DNA of 64,000 nucleotides, from the NCBI RefSeq assembly GCF_014287675.1, contig NZ_JACOPQ010000014.1, forward strand, positions 1-64,000, read 5' to 3'. Source of the stretch: Lawsonibacter faecis. GTDB taxonomy: Bacteria; Bacillota; Clostridia; Oscillospirales; Oscillospiraceae. The notes below the pieces were generated by a model. That model saw nothing but the letters and a program-made list of their open reading frames with translations. It made no database searches and was not told the origin of the DNA. Of the stretch, positions 35,822 through 44,666 are shown one piece after another. The translations under genes were made by a program, and so were the position numbers. Every line of letters begins with the position of its first letter. Position 1 is the stretch's first letter.

Positions 35822-37539
35822 TAGGAAACAGGGCCATATGTGATGTCCAGCCCTTTCGCCCAGTCCACGATCTTATCCCTGGCTTCTTGGATGCTGTCGC
35901 GGGAGATGGTCAGGCCGTCCAGCATGTTGGCGTCCGGCTCCAACTCCCGGATCGTGTCCGGCGTCCCGGCAAAGCCGCTGCCGCCGTGGGTGCTGAAGGG
36001 GATCACCGTTTTCCCGGAGAGATCGTAGCTGTCAAAGAAGGTGTAGAGGATCTGGGGCATGTCGCTCCACCAGATGGGGTAGCCGATGAAAACGGTGTTG
36101 TAATCTTCCAGATCCACACTTCCCAGAATGGCGGGCCGGACGTTTGCTTTCTGCTCCTCCGCCGCCTGATTCACCAGAGTGCTATGGTCGGCGGGATAGG
36201 GGGTCACAGGTTCAATGCGGAATATGTCCGCGCCGGTTTCCTCTGCGATGACCTGGGCCATATACTGAGTGTTGCCCAGCACCTCACCGTCGATTACCAC
36301 GGTGCTGTTGTCCTCCTCGGTAGTCATATTCCCGGCCTGCATGGTCTCAGGCATGGAGAAGTAGACCACCAACGTGGAATGATTTGTTTCATTGGAGGAA
36401 TCGGACACGGCGGGCAGTCTGAGACCGTTTACCCATGCGTCCACGGCGGAGCTGGACGCACCGCTGGAGAACCGCTGGCCATCAAGCCAATTACCCGTCC
36501 CGGCCATCTCCTCCAGCAGCTCGCCGCTCCGGCCCAGGCCGGAACTGGCGGAGGTGCAGAAAGGGATCACCGTTTTGCCGGTAAAGTCGTTGGCCTTGAT
36601 GAAGGCATCCACCGGCCACGCGGCGATGCCCCACCAGATGGGGTAGCCGATGAACACAGTATCATAATCCTCCCAGTCCTCCACCTCTGTGGAAGTCAGG
36701 GCGATATCCCGCAAAGCCTCGTCGTCATGCTCCCGGTTGACCCGGCTGCCGTCCGCCGTCCAGTCCAGGTCGGCGGAGGTATAGGGGTCCGTTGGAACAA
36801 GTTCAAAGAGGTCGCCTCCCAAAGTATTGGCAATGGTCTGCGCCACGGCCTCGGTGCTGCCGGTGGCGGAGTAGTAGACCACAAGGACACGGGAGCCGTC
36901 AGGCTGGGCGGCCTGTCCGGCCTCCAGTTCCATGTAGTTGCGGAGGATCACGGCTGCTTGGGCGCGGGTGGCGCTATCGTCAGGGTCGAAGCGGTTTCCC
37001 TCCTTGCCATTGATGATACCGTTGGCCCTGGCCCAGTCCACCGCAGTAGAAGCATAGGGGAAAATGGTATCTTCATCCGCGAAATCCTCCCCAGCGTCAG
37101 CGGCCGGGCTTCCGGCATAGCGCCACAGGATGGCGGCAAATTGCTCACGGGTAATGGGGTCGTTGGGGCCGAAGTTGCCGTTGGAATAGCCGGAGATGAT
37201 ACCGCTGGCAGAGGCCCAGCGGGCGGCGTCCGTATAATAGGCGGCGCTTTCCACATCCGGAAACGGGTTGTCTCCCGTCACGGCGGGGCTTCCGGCGGCC
37301 CGGTAGAGGATGGCGGCGATCTGCCCCCGGCTGGTGGTGGCCTCCGGAGAGAAGGTGTCGGCGCCGGTGCCGCTCATCAGTCCCTTATCCCGAACGTACT
37401 CTACTGCGTCGGCGTACCAGGCGTCCGCGGCCACATCGGTAAAGCCGGTATCGTCCACAGCGGCGAAAGCGGGAAGGCTCATGGCCAGCAGCATTACCAC
37501 CGCCAGCAGTACAGTAGTCACTCGTGTCAGTCTTTTCAT
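35821..37539 (-). CDS. SLH-anchored exported tandem flavodoxin
   Basis: This 572-aa secreted protein has a signal peptide (KRLTRVTTVLLAVVMLLAM...PAFA). Three SLH domains follow (residues ~30-205; FTDVAADAWYADAVEY, FPDVESAAYYTDAARW, FADEDTIFPYASTAVDW). Then come two flavodoxin-4-type domains. Domain 1 has the FMN phosphate loop VVYYSATGSTEAVA and GYPIWWG. Domain 2 has VYFSMPETMQAGN, GYPIWWSDMP and STHGGSGF. Flavodoxins are normally cytoplasmic electron carriers, so wall-anchored ones imply extracytoplasmic flavin chemistry. The domain pair is paralogous to the lipoprotein at 40446-41678. The start at 37539 has AGGAG 8 nt upstream. It is followed immediately by the island border repeat. Confidence 0.88.
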   Translation of the reverse strand: MKRLTRVTTVLLAVVMLLAMSLPAFAAVDDTGFTDVAADAWYADAVEYVRDKGLMSGTGADTFSPEATTSRGQIAAILYRAAGSPAVTGDNPFPDVESAAYYTDAARWASASGIISGYSNGNFGPNDPITREQFAAILWRYAGSPAADAGEDFADEDTIFPYASTAVDWARANGIINGKEGNRFDPDDSATRAQAAVILRNYMELEAGQAAQPDGSRVLVVYYSATGSTEAVAQTIANTLGGDLFELVPTDPYTSADLDWTADGSRVNREHDDEALRDIALTSTEVEDWEDYDTVFIGYPIWWGIAAWPVDAFIKANDFTGKTVIPFCTSASSGLGRSGELLEEMAGTGNWLDGQRFSSGASSSAVDAWVNGLRLPAVSDSSNETNHSTLVVYFSMPETMQAGNMTTEEDNSTVVIDGEVLGNTQYMAQVIAEETGADIFRIEPVTPYPADHSTLVNQAAEEQKANVRPAILGSVDLEDYNTVFIGYPIWWSDMPQILYTFFDSYDLSGKTVIPFSTHGGSGFAGTPDTIRELEPDANMLDGLTISRDSIQEARDKIVDWAKGLDITYGPVS

Positions 37540-37557
37540 TGGATTCACTCCTATTCC

Positions 37558-38673
37558 TTATCCTGCCGTGTTTGTCTGAATCCAGGCTTCCACATGGTCC
37601 GCGATCACATCGTTATTGAGGTCCTGGAACATGAAATGGTCGTTGCCGGTGATACCCTCCTTCGGGAGGTCCACCACGGTGCAGTTACCACCCTGGGCGG
37701 TGTAGGCCGTCTCGAAGTCGTAGCAGGTCTGGCGCATCATCTGCCACATGGCCGTGGCTTGGATGGCCGGGTCTCCATTGTCGATGTAGTCGCCAAAGTA
37801 CATGGTGATGGGGATGTTCTTCTCGGCAAGCGTCTGGAAGTCCACGCTGTCCGCCCCCGGAGCCCCGCCGGGCTCGATAGCGACGATGGCGGCGATGTGG
37901 TCGGTGTGCCGGGTTGCCGTCCAGCCCGGTCCTCCGCCCTGGGAGTGTGTGACCAGGATGGCGTTTTTACCGGTGCGTGCGTATATCTCATCGATAGCCG
38001 CCGCCACTGCCTGGGCCACCACTTCGTTGTCAAAATCCCCACCCATATCGTTGGTCATGCCGGTGTCGGGGGTCATCTGGCGGAAAAACTGGTCCACGGA
38101 TTCCGAATCGTTGGGGAACTGGGAGCCATCGTTTGCAACCGACCGCCCATCCTCCCAGCGGCCAATCCGAAATTGCGTATACCACCGCTGGTCCAGAGTT
38201 TTGGTGCTGATGGTGCCCGCCACTGAGGTGGCCCCGGCCTCACCCCGCCTTGGTTCGTCAATCAACCAGACGCTGTGCCCCATCTTCAAAAACAGGTCTG
38301 ACCAACCCTCCCGCCCATCCGGGGTGGTCATCCAGCCCATGCGGGACTGGCCGTAGCCGTGAAGGAATACCATGGGTAGGCCGGTTTCGTCTTTGGGAAT
38401 CTGGTAGAGCACGTTGGCGTGGTCAACATGGGCGGTCTGGCCCGCGCCGGACTCCTCCCACTGGTTCTCCGGGTCAAAGGCGCCGTCGGAGGTCATGGTG
38501 ATGCCTCCGGCGGAAAAGATGCCCTGCTCCGCAATCACCAGGGCATTGGAGACGGAAGGATCGCCGGGCTGAGGATCAGAGGGAGCCGACGGAGTGTTGC
38601 CGCAACCCGTCAGGAGAGAGAGGGCGATAACGCCGCTCAACATAAGGGCCATGGTTTTATGGGCTTTCTTCAT
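37558..38673 (-). CDS. Alpha/beta-hydrolase lipoprotein
   Basis: This 371-aa exported lipoprotein has lipobox LLTGC, then a Pro/Ser/Asp-rich linker and an alpha/beta-hydrolase fold: oxyanion strand MVFLHGYGQSRMGW, nucleophile elbow VTHSQGGGPG and a probable catalytic His in GNDHFMFQD. Such proteins are esterases or related acyl hydrolases; the substrate is unknown. It lies 18 nt upstream of the SLH-flavodoxin gene in the minus-strand redox operon. Confidence 0.82.
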   Translation of the reverse strand: MKKAHKTMALMLSGVIALSLLTGCGNTPSAPSDPQPGDPSVSNALVIAEQGIFSAGGITMTSDGAFDPENQWEESGAGQTAHVDHANVLYQIPKDETGLPMVFLHGYGQSRMGWMTTPDGREGWSDLFLKMGHSVWLIDEPRRGEAGATSVAGTISTKTLDQRWYTQFRIGRWEDGRSVANDGSQFPNDSESVDQFFRQMTPDTGMTNDMGGDFDNEVVAQAVAAAIDEIYARTGKNAILVTHSQGGGPGWTATRHTDHIAAIVAIEPGGAPGADSVDFQTLAEKNIPITMYFGDYIDNGDPAIQATAMWQMMRQTCYDFETAYTAQGGNCTVVDLPKEGITGNDHFMFQDLNNDVIADHVEAWIQTNTAG

Positions 38674-38689
38674 GAAAAGTCCTCCTTGT

Positions 38690-39541
38690 TCAGTCGTGGA
38701 GCTTCATGGAATGGAGCGTCTTGACAAAGGCCGGGTCGGCGTGGTTCACGATCTCACTGTGTCCGATGTCCAATCCCGCGATGTCCGCCATATCCTGCTC
38801 TGAAAGGACAAAGTCCCAGATTTCCATGTTCTGCTCCATCCGCTCTCTATGGACGGACTTGGGGATGACCACCACGCCCCGCTGGACGTTCCACCGCAGG
38901 GCCACCTGGGCCGCGGACTTGCTGTATTTCTCCCCGATGGCGGTGAGAACAGGGTGGGCAAAGATGCCGTGGCCACCCTCGGCAAAGGGACCCCAGGCCT
39001 CAGGGACAACGCCGTACTTCCGCATCAGTGTCAGGGCGCTCTCCTGCTGGAAGAAGGGGTGGAGCTCCACCTGGTTCACCATGGGCTTGATCTCCACGGT
39101 CTCGCAGAAGTCGGCCAGGATGTGGGGATAAAAGTTGCACACGCCGATGGCCTTTACTTTCCCGGACTTGTAAGCCTCTTCCATGGCGCGCCACGCGCCG
39201 TAATAGTCGCCCATAGGCTGGTGGATAAGGTAGAGGTCGATATAATCAGTGCCCAGCTTGCGCAGCGAGGTTTCAAGGGCTTTCTTGCCTGTTTCACAGC
39301 CTGCGTCCTGGACCCACAGCTTGGTGGTAATAAACAGCGCCTCGCGGGGCACGCCGCATTTGGCGATTGCCCTGCCGACGGCCTCCTCGTTCCCATAAGC
39401 TGCGGCGGTGTCGATAAGCCGATAGCCACAGGCAATGGCGTCCAGCACCGCCCGCTCACAGACCGCCGGATCGGGCACCTGAAACACCCCGAAGCCCTCA
39501 AGCGGCATTTTGACACCGTTCTGCAATTTGATATATTCCAT
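38690..39541 (-). CDS. Aldo/keto reductase
   Basis: This 283-aa cytoplasmic NAD(P)H-dependent carbonyl reductase has the AKR tetrad: Asp and Tyr in LIDTAAAYGNEEAVG, Lys in FITTKLWVQ and His in LYLIHQPMGDY. The cofactor loop reads VVVIPKSVHRERMEQN. The ATG at 39541 is preferred over 39547 because AGGAGG lies 9 nt before it and only 3 nt before the other. It is part of the operon with esterases, flavodoxins and an alcohol dehydrogenase. Confidence 0.92.
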   Translation of the reverse strand: MEYIKLQNGVKMPLEGFGVFQVPDPAVCERAVLDAIACGYRLIDTAAAYGNEEAVGRAIAKCGVPREALFITTKLWVQDAGCETGKKALETSLRKLGTDYIDLYLIHQPMGDYYGAWRAMEEAYKSGKVKAIGVCNFYPHILADFCETVEIKPMVNQVELHPFFQQESALTLMRKYGVVPEAWGPFAEGGHGIFAHPVLTAIGEKYSKSAAQVALRWNVQRGVVVIPKSVHRERMEQNMEIWDFVLSEQDMADIAGLDIGHSEIVNHADPAFVKTLHSMKLHD

Positions 39542-39554
39542 GCTCATATTCCTC

Positions 39555-39878
39555 CTATTGATCCTCGTAAACTTCTTTTGCCATACGGAGCGCCGCCCAG
39601 GCTTTGGGCCACCCGGCGTAAAAGGCCAGCTGGGTCAGGGCCTCGGTCATCTCCGCCTGTGTGACGCCGTTGGCCTTGGCCCTCTGGATGTGGTGGAGCA
39701 GGGAGTTGTCCAGAATCCCACTGGCCATCAGCGCGGAGACTGTGATGAGACTGCGGTCCCTGGGGGAGAGCTGTTCCTCCCGGCTCCAGACCTCTCCAAA
39801 TAAAACGTCGTCGTTGAGCTGCGCGAACTTGGGGGCGAAGTCCCCCATGGCGTCTCTGCCTGCCGTTACCTTTTCCAT
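39555..39878 (-). CDS. Carboxymuconolactone decarboxylase-family protein
   Basis: This 107-aa helical protein of the CMD/AhpD superfamily has SPRDRSLITVSALMASG, LLHHIQRAKANGVTQAEMTE and a C-terminal LAFYAGWPKAWAAL. The AhpD CxxC pair is absent, so it is not an obvious peroxidase and the reaction is unknown. Such genes often accompany aldo/keto reductases and flavodoxin-type reductases, as here (14 nt between neighbours). Confidence 0.88.
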   Translation of the reverse strand: MEKVTAGRDAMGDFAPKFAQLNDDVLFGEVWSREEQLSPRDRSLITVSALMASGILDNSLLHHIQRAKANGVTQAEMTEALTQLAFYAGWPKAWAALRMAKEVYEDQ

Positions 39879-39891
39879 AGGGGTACTCCTT

Positions 39892-40431
39892 TCACACCTG
39901 TCTGCCCATCTCGTAGGCCTCCTGCATTACAGGCAGGCCTTTGACGGCCCCGGCCTCATACACGCCCTTGCCGTAAATGACGCCCTTCTCCTGCGCGCCC
40001 TTCAGGCAGGCGGCGAAGCCCCGGAAGCATTCAAGCGTGCAGTCCATGACGGTATCCGTGTCCTCAGCCGCGGTCATAATGTAATAGAACTCCTTATTGG
40101 GGATGTCCGTCCACCGGGCTACCGAGCGGTCAATCACCGCCTTCATCTGGGCGTCGATGGAGTAGAAATAGACGGGGCTGGCCATGACGATCACATCGGC
40201 CTGCTGCATCTTGTCCAGAATCTCGCCCATATCATCTTGGATAGCGCACTTCCCGCCGCTTTTCTTGCAGTGATAGCAGGCGTTGCAGGGATCCACTTTC
40301 TTACTGCGGAGAAAAATCTTCTCCACCTGATGGCCGCTCTCCTGCGCGCCCCGCAGAAATTCATCGCACAGGAGATCGGAATTGCCGCCCTTGCGGGGGC
40401 TGCCAGACAAAATCAATACTCTTTTATTCAT
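39892..40431 (-). CDS. Flavodoxin-fold NAD(P)H-dependent FMN reductase
   Basis: This 179-aa cytoplasmic flavoprotein has an FMN loop SGSPRKGGNSD, a cysteine-rich stretch PCNACYHCKKSGGKC and the active-site strand VIVMASPVYFYSIDAQMK, typical of iron-sulfur-flavoprotein-like NADPH-FMN reductases. It is followed by the decarboxylase-family gene after 13 nt and preceded by the exported flavodoxin lipoprotein. It may supply reducing power to the redox set. Confidence 0.9.
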   Translation of the reverse strand: MNKRVLILSGSPRKGGNSDLLCDEFLRGAQESGHQVEKIFLRSKKVDPCNACYHCKKSGGKCAIQDDMGEILDKMQQADVIVMASPVYFYSIDAQMKAVIDRSVARWTDIPNKEFYYIMTAAEDTDTVMDCTLECFRGFAACLKGAQEKGVIYGKGVYEAGAVKGLPVMQEAYEMGRQV

Positions 40432-40445
40432 TGTGTTCTTCTCCT

Positions 40446-41678
40446 TTATTTCATATCACCCAGCCCATTCAGCCAGGCAATGATGTCGCTTTCCGCCTCC
40501 TGTACATCGTTCCGGGACACGGTGAAGCCGTCTTCCAGCACATCAGCTTGTGGCTGCAAATCGGCAATGGTTGCGAGCGTGTCGGCAAAGCCGCTGCCGC
40601 CGTGGGTGTTGAAGGGGACGATGGTTTTGCCGGACAGGTCGTATTCCTCCAGGAACGTATAGAGGATCATGGGCAGATCGCTCCACCAGGTTGGGTAGCC
40701 CAGATAAATCGTGTCGTACCGGCCAATATCCTCCACCCGCCCCAGGATCGCCGGACGGGCTGCGTTTTTCTGCTCTTCCGACGCCTGCTCCACCAGGGTA
40801 TCGTGGTCGGTGGGATAGGGCTCCGCCGGTTCGATGCGGAAGAGGTCCGCCCCGGTCTGCTCCTGGATGACAGTGGCCACATACTGCGTGTTTCCCAGTA
40901 TCTCGCCATCTATGACCACGGTGCTCTGCTCCTCGTCCTGGGTCATGTTGTTGGGGGCGGCGGTCTCCGGCATAGAGAAATAGGCCACCAGTATATTGCC
41001 GTCTCCGCTATTGGCGGAAACGGAAGTATTGTCTGCCGCGAGGCCCAGGCTGTCCGCCCACTCCGCCACCTCATCCTGGGTTGAACTACCGGTAAAGCGT
41101 TCCCCGTCCCGCCACAGGGCGTCCGGGGCAAATTCCTCCAGGTTTTTGCCGCTGTCACCGAACCCGCTGCTGGAGGAGGTGCAGAACGGCACAATGGTCT
41201 TCCCGGTCAAGTCGTAGCTCTCCAGGAATGTGCGGACGATGAGGGGCGCGTCGCCCCACCAGAGGGGGTAGCCCAGGAAAATCACATCGTACCCGGCCAT
41301 GTCCTCCACGCCGCCGCTGATGGCCGGGCGGATGGATGGGTCGTTATGCTCCTGAACGCTGCGGCTGGTCTCGTCCCTCCAGTTGAGGTCGTCGGAGGTG
41401 TAGGGGGCCTCTGGGGTGATGGCGTAGGTGTCGGCATTCAGCGTCTCCGCAAGATGCCCTGCCACCGTCTCCGTGTTGCCGGTGGCAGAGAAATAGGCTA
41501 CCAGGATACGGCTGCCGTCAGTCACCGGGGTCTCGGAGGGGGATGCCTCCGGCGTGGGAACTGGCGTCGTTTCTGGTGTGAGAGAAGGGGCGCCGGGCCG
41601 TTCCGCCTGGGGACCGCCGCAGGCGGCGAGGGCGAACAGCATGGTCAGGCTCAAAAGCAGGGCGGTAATTCGTCTCAT
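40446..41678 (-). CDS. Tandem-flavodoxin lipoprotein
   Basis: This 410-aa exported lipoprotein has lipobox LAAC, then a Pro/Thr-rich linker. Two flavodoxin-4 domains follow: domain 1 AYFSATGNTETVAGHLAE with GYPLWWGDAP, and domain 2 AYFSMPETAAPNNM with GYPTWWSDLP and NTHGGSGF. Domain 2 is strikingly close to that of the SLH protein at 35821-37539 (shared STVVIDGE, LGNTQY, RPAILG, HGGSGFA), so the same catalytic unit is exported with two different anchors. It lies mid-operon. Confidence 0.9.
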   Translation of the reverse strand: MRRITALLLSLTMLFALAACGGPQAERPGAPSLTPETTPVPTPEASPSETPVTDGSRILVAYFSATGNTETVAGHLAETLNADTYAITPEAPYTSDDLNWRDETSRSVQEHNDPSIRPAISGGVEDMAGYDVIFLGYPLWWGDAPLIVRTFLESYDLTGKTIVPFCTSSSSGFGDSGKNLEEFAPDALWRDGERFTGSSTQDEVAEWADSLGLAADNTSVSANSGDGNILVAYFSMPETAAPNNMTQDEEQSTVVIDGEILGNTQYVATVIQEQTGADLFRIEPAEPYPTDHDTLVEQASEEQKNAARPAILGRVEDIGRYDTIYLGYPTWWSDLPMILYTFLEEYDLSGKTIVPFNTHGGSGFADTLATIADLQPQADVLEDGFTVSRNDVQEAESDIIAWLNGLGDMK

Positions 41679-41690
41679 AGAGGTTCCTCC

Positions 41691-42857
41691 TTAGTAACAG
41701 GCTTTGAATATGTTCAGAACTTCCGCATGGGTTAGTTTCCCGTATCCACCGGGGGTCAGGGGGACGGAATCCGCGATCTCTTTCAGCGGCGTCTCCGACC
41801 TCACGCCCAGCTCCCGCAGCGTGGCAGGCAGGCCCAGTTCGCGGATAAAATCCGCCAGAGCCTCCACTCCGGCGCGGGCCAGCTCGGCCTCGCTCCTGCC
41901 CACCGGGTCGATGCCCCAAACACGGGCGGCGAACCGGGCGAACTTCACCGTGCCTTTTTCGCAGATATGCCGGTAGTAAGCCGGGTGCAGCACCGCCAGC
42001 CCCAGGCCGTGGTTGCAGTCGGTGTAGGCCCCTAACTGATGCTCCATCATGTGAGCCTGGAAGTCGGTCTGCTTGCCCAGCTTCAGAACGCGGTTCTCCG
42101 CCATGGTGGCCTCCCACATGAGATTGCTGCGGGCGGCATAGTCCCGCGGGTCCCTGGCCGCCGCCCGCAGATCGCGGATGACGCCCCGCATTAGGGCCTC
42201 GGCCAGATCGTCGGAGACGTTCTCCGTGTCTGGCGGGCTGAAGTAAATCTCCATGATGTGGCTGAGGGTGTCAAAGCCGCCGGAGAGAATCTGCGTTCTG
42301 GGGACTGAGAGCGTGTAGGCGGGGTCCAACAGGGCGAAGCGGGCGTTGAGCGCGGGGTAATCCCGCCCGGTCTTGACCTTGACCTTCTGGTTTGTGATGA
42401 CCGCGCCGCCGTTGCACTCGCTGCCGGTGCCGGATACGGTGACCACCACGCCCAGGGGGACAGTCTGGAAGTCGATGATGCCGGGCTTGGCCCAAAAGTC
42501 CCGCCACACATCCCCGTCATACGCCGCCGCCAGAGAAACGGCCTTGCAGCAGTCCATCACGCTGCCGCCGCCCACGGCCAGGATCAGGTCCGCTTGGTTT
42601 TCCCGGACCAGCGCCGCACCCTCCAGCACCTTTTCGTAGGTGGGGTTGGGCATGATCCGGTCAAACTCCACCACCTGTTTGCCAGTGGAGCGCAGGATGG
42701 CGGTAATCTCGTCGTACACGCCGTTCTTTTTAATGGAGCCGCCGCCGTATGCCAACAGGATCGTGCGGGCGGCAGCGGTCAGCGCGGGCAGATTTTCCGC
42801 CACACAGCCCTTCCCAAAATAGACCTTGGTACTGTTTTCAAAAACAAAATTGTTCAT
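41691..42857 (-). CDS. Iron-containing alcohol dehydrogenase
   Basis: This 388-aa cytoplasmic NAD(P)H-dependent group III alcohol dehydrogenase (YqhD/BDH-like) reduces aldehydes to alcohols. The cofactor motif is GGGSVMDCCKAV, and the metal-binding His region is HMMEHQLGAYTDCNHGLGLA. Start MNNFVFENSTK at 42857 with GGGGG upstream; the ATG overlaps the stop of the preceding esterase gene (ATGA). It fits a pathway handling carbonyls released by the operon's hydrolases, though this is inference. Confidence 0.93.
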   Translation of the reverse strand: MNNFVFENSTKVYFGKGCVAENLPALTAAARTILLAYGGGSIKKNGVYDEITAILRSTGKQVVEFDRIMPNPTYEKVLEGAALVRENQADLILAVGGGSVMDCCKAVSLAAAYDGDVWRDFWAKPGIIDFQTVPLGVVVTVSGTGSECNGGAVITNQKVKVKTGRDYPALNARFALLDPAYTLSVPRTQILSGGFDTLSHIMEIYFSPPDTENVSDDLAEALMRGVIRDLRAAARDPRDYAARSNLMWEATMAENRVLKLGKQTDFQAHMMEHQLGAYTDCNHGLGLAVLHPAYYRHICEKGTVKFARFAARVWGIDPVGRSEAELARAGVEALADFIRELGLPATLRELGVRSETPLKEIADSVPLTPGGYGKLTHAEVLNIFKACY

Positions 42858-44641
42858 ACCGTTCCCCCTGTCGTTTCGATTTGTGTCTGCCAAAAGGCCA
42901 ATGCGTCATCCAGCCACCCCTCCGCCGAGGTGCCGATGCCGAGGCCAAAGCCGTGGCCCAGGTCAGGATATTTGTGAAACTCCGTCTCAATGCCCAAGGC
43001 CTTGAGATGGTTGGTCCGCTGTTCCATCGTCCGCCAACTTGCGATGCCGTCATCCTCGCCCACACAGACATAGGTGGGCGGGTCATTTTTTGTGTAGTCG
43101 CTGTGGCCGGTGTACTGCATGACGACAGCTCCGGGCCTGGGCAGGTCGTCTCCGCCAAAGGCCGCCGGGCCGTAGGAGCCTAAGTAGGCCGCCATCCGCG
43201 CCCCCGCCGAGCCGCCCCATAGCGAATAGCATTCGGTGGAGACGCCCAGCTCTCCGGCGTGGGCAAAGACAAACGAGATGGCCGCCGCCAAGTCCTCACA
43301 GGCCACGTCGGCGCCGCCAGTGCGATATTGGAGGGCGAAGGCGTTGTAGCCCCGGCGGCTCAACTCCAAAGCGTGGGGGAAGCTCTCGTGGATGGAGCCC
43401 ACATAGGAGAATCCGCCGCCCGCGCTTACAATGGCAAAGGGCGCGTCCGGGTCCCCCCGAAAGAAGAACAGCCCGGTATTCTCCTTGATGGGATCAGCGG
43501 CCTTTTCCACGTCGGAGTAGATGTCATAAAAAATCCGCGCCCCGGAAACCGCATTATCCTCCATGGCGGTCAACACGTCGATGGTGGTCTCCACCCGAAT
43601 GTGGTCGTGGTAGGGCAGCAGGCTGTCGATCTCCGAGAGGGTCATGCCGGTATTCAGAGTATTGTAACGCAGCGGAAACAGGAATTGTCCGAAGCCCTCA
43701 AAGGCGGGCCGCGCCACCACATCCGCAGTCGCCGTTTCCGAAGTCAATGAAATCACATCTTCTTTTTCCCCATGGCCGAACAGCCAGCCCATGATCTCCT
43801 CGTCAGAGGCGAACAGGCCGCCGCCCATGTGCTGGTTGGTCAGCCCCCGGCTGGTGAAGTACGTCTGGTCCTTGACATCCAGCACCAGCAGCGCGCTGAT
43901 CTCCGCCTCCGTCAGCCCCTTTTCCGTATAGAGGGCACGGAGGGCGTCATACGCCTGGGCCGCAGGCTGGGAGCCGTAGTATTCATCGGATTCCCCAATG
44001 ACCAGATAGAGCGGCGTCCGGCTCTCCGCGAGAGGGGCCAGGTCGCCGTCCCATTGAGAAGAACAATGGAGCGCGGCGGTGAACAGCTCGGGCCGCTTGG
44101 CAAGGACCAGGGACAGGGTCTCGCCGCCTCCGGAAAAGCCGTTGAGATAGACCCGCTCCCGGTCGATGTTGTAGTGGCTCAAAAAATACTCCACCAGGGC
44201 GATGGTCTCGTCCGCCGAGGTCTCGCCCCAGCCGGAGAGCTGGGGCGCCACCACGATCATATCGGTGTGGTACTTCTGTGCCTCGAAGCCGAACCGCTCC
44301 GCGCGGATGTTCATCCCCACTCCTTGGAAGTACAGCCCCTCCCAGCCGGGCAAGGTGAAGAAAATGGCGTAGGGGCGGCTGCCGTCGTAGGACTCCGGAA
44401 CGTAGAGATTGTAGTGGATGTCGGCATGGCGGTCCGAGTGCAGTACATGGTCCAGCGTAAAGTCCTCGTAGTCTTGATCGCCCCCGGTGACATAGGCGCT
44501 CTCGTCCTGAAAGACATCCACTTCATCAGCGGGCCGGGTCACGGCAGGGGCGCTGTCCGTATCCTGCGCCGGAGGCTCCATAGGGGCGGCGCAGGCGGAG
44601 AGCAAAAGCGCTCCTGTCAAAACCAGTGTCATAAAATTCAT
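42854..44641 (-). CDS. Lipoprotein with two esterase (alpha/beta-hydrolase) domains
   Basis: This 595-aa exported lipoprotein has lipobox LLSAC. Domain 1 (~70-320) resembles feruloyl-esterase/PHB-depolymerase-like hydrolases, with nucleophile GFSGGG, acid GESDEYYG and a candidate His in TNQHMGGG. Domain 2 (~390-595) resembles BD-FAE/acetyl-xylan-esterase-like enzymes, with oxyanion SAGGGFSYVG, nucleophile WGGSAGARMA, acid GEDDGIAS and His LGHGFGLG. Both triads look complete. I chose ATG 44641 (GAGG 6 nt upstream), which gives a proper lipoprotein signal. It is coupled by ATGA overlap to the alcohol dehydrogenase. Confidence 0.87.
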   Translation of the reverse strand: MNFMTLVLTGALLLSACAAPMEPPAQDTDSAPAVTRPADEVDVFQDESAYVTGGDQDYEDFTLDHVLHSDRHADIHYNLYVPESYDGSRPYAIFFTLPGWEGLYFQGVGMNIRAERFGFEAQKYHTDMIVVAPQLSGWGETSADETIALVEYFLSHYNIDRERVYLNGFSGGGETLSLVLAKRPELFTAALHCSSQWDGDLAPLAESRTPLYLVIGESDEYYGSQPAAQAYDALRALYTEKGLTEAEISALLVLDVKDQTYFTSRGLTNQHMGGGLFASDEEIMGWLFGHGEKEDVISLTSETATADVVARPAFEGFGQFLFPLRYNTLNTGMTLSEIDSLLPYHDHIRVETTIDVLTAMEDNAVSGARIFYDIYSDVEKAADPIKENTGLFFFRGDPDAPFAIVSAGGGFSYVGSIHESFPHALELSRRGYNAFALQYRTGGADVACEDLAAAISFVFAHAGELGVSTECYSLWGGSAGARMAAYLGSYGPAAFGGDDLPRPGAVVMQYTGHSDYTKNDPPTYVCVGEDDGIASWRTMEQRTNHLKALGIETEFHKYPDLGHGFGLGIGTSAEGWLDDALAFWQTQIETTGGTV

Positions 44642-44666
44642 TCCGCGCCTCACTTCCATATCTCCA

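Noticed and set aside
35887..38226. Open frame of about 780 codons antisense to the SLH-flavodoxin and hydrolase genes
   Set aside because: It runs across two genuine genes with signal peptides and domain motifs on the minus strand and has no protein-family character itself.
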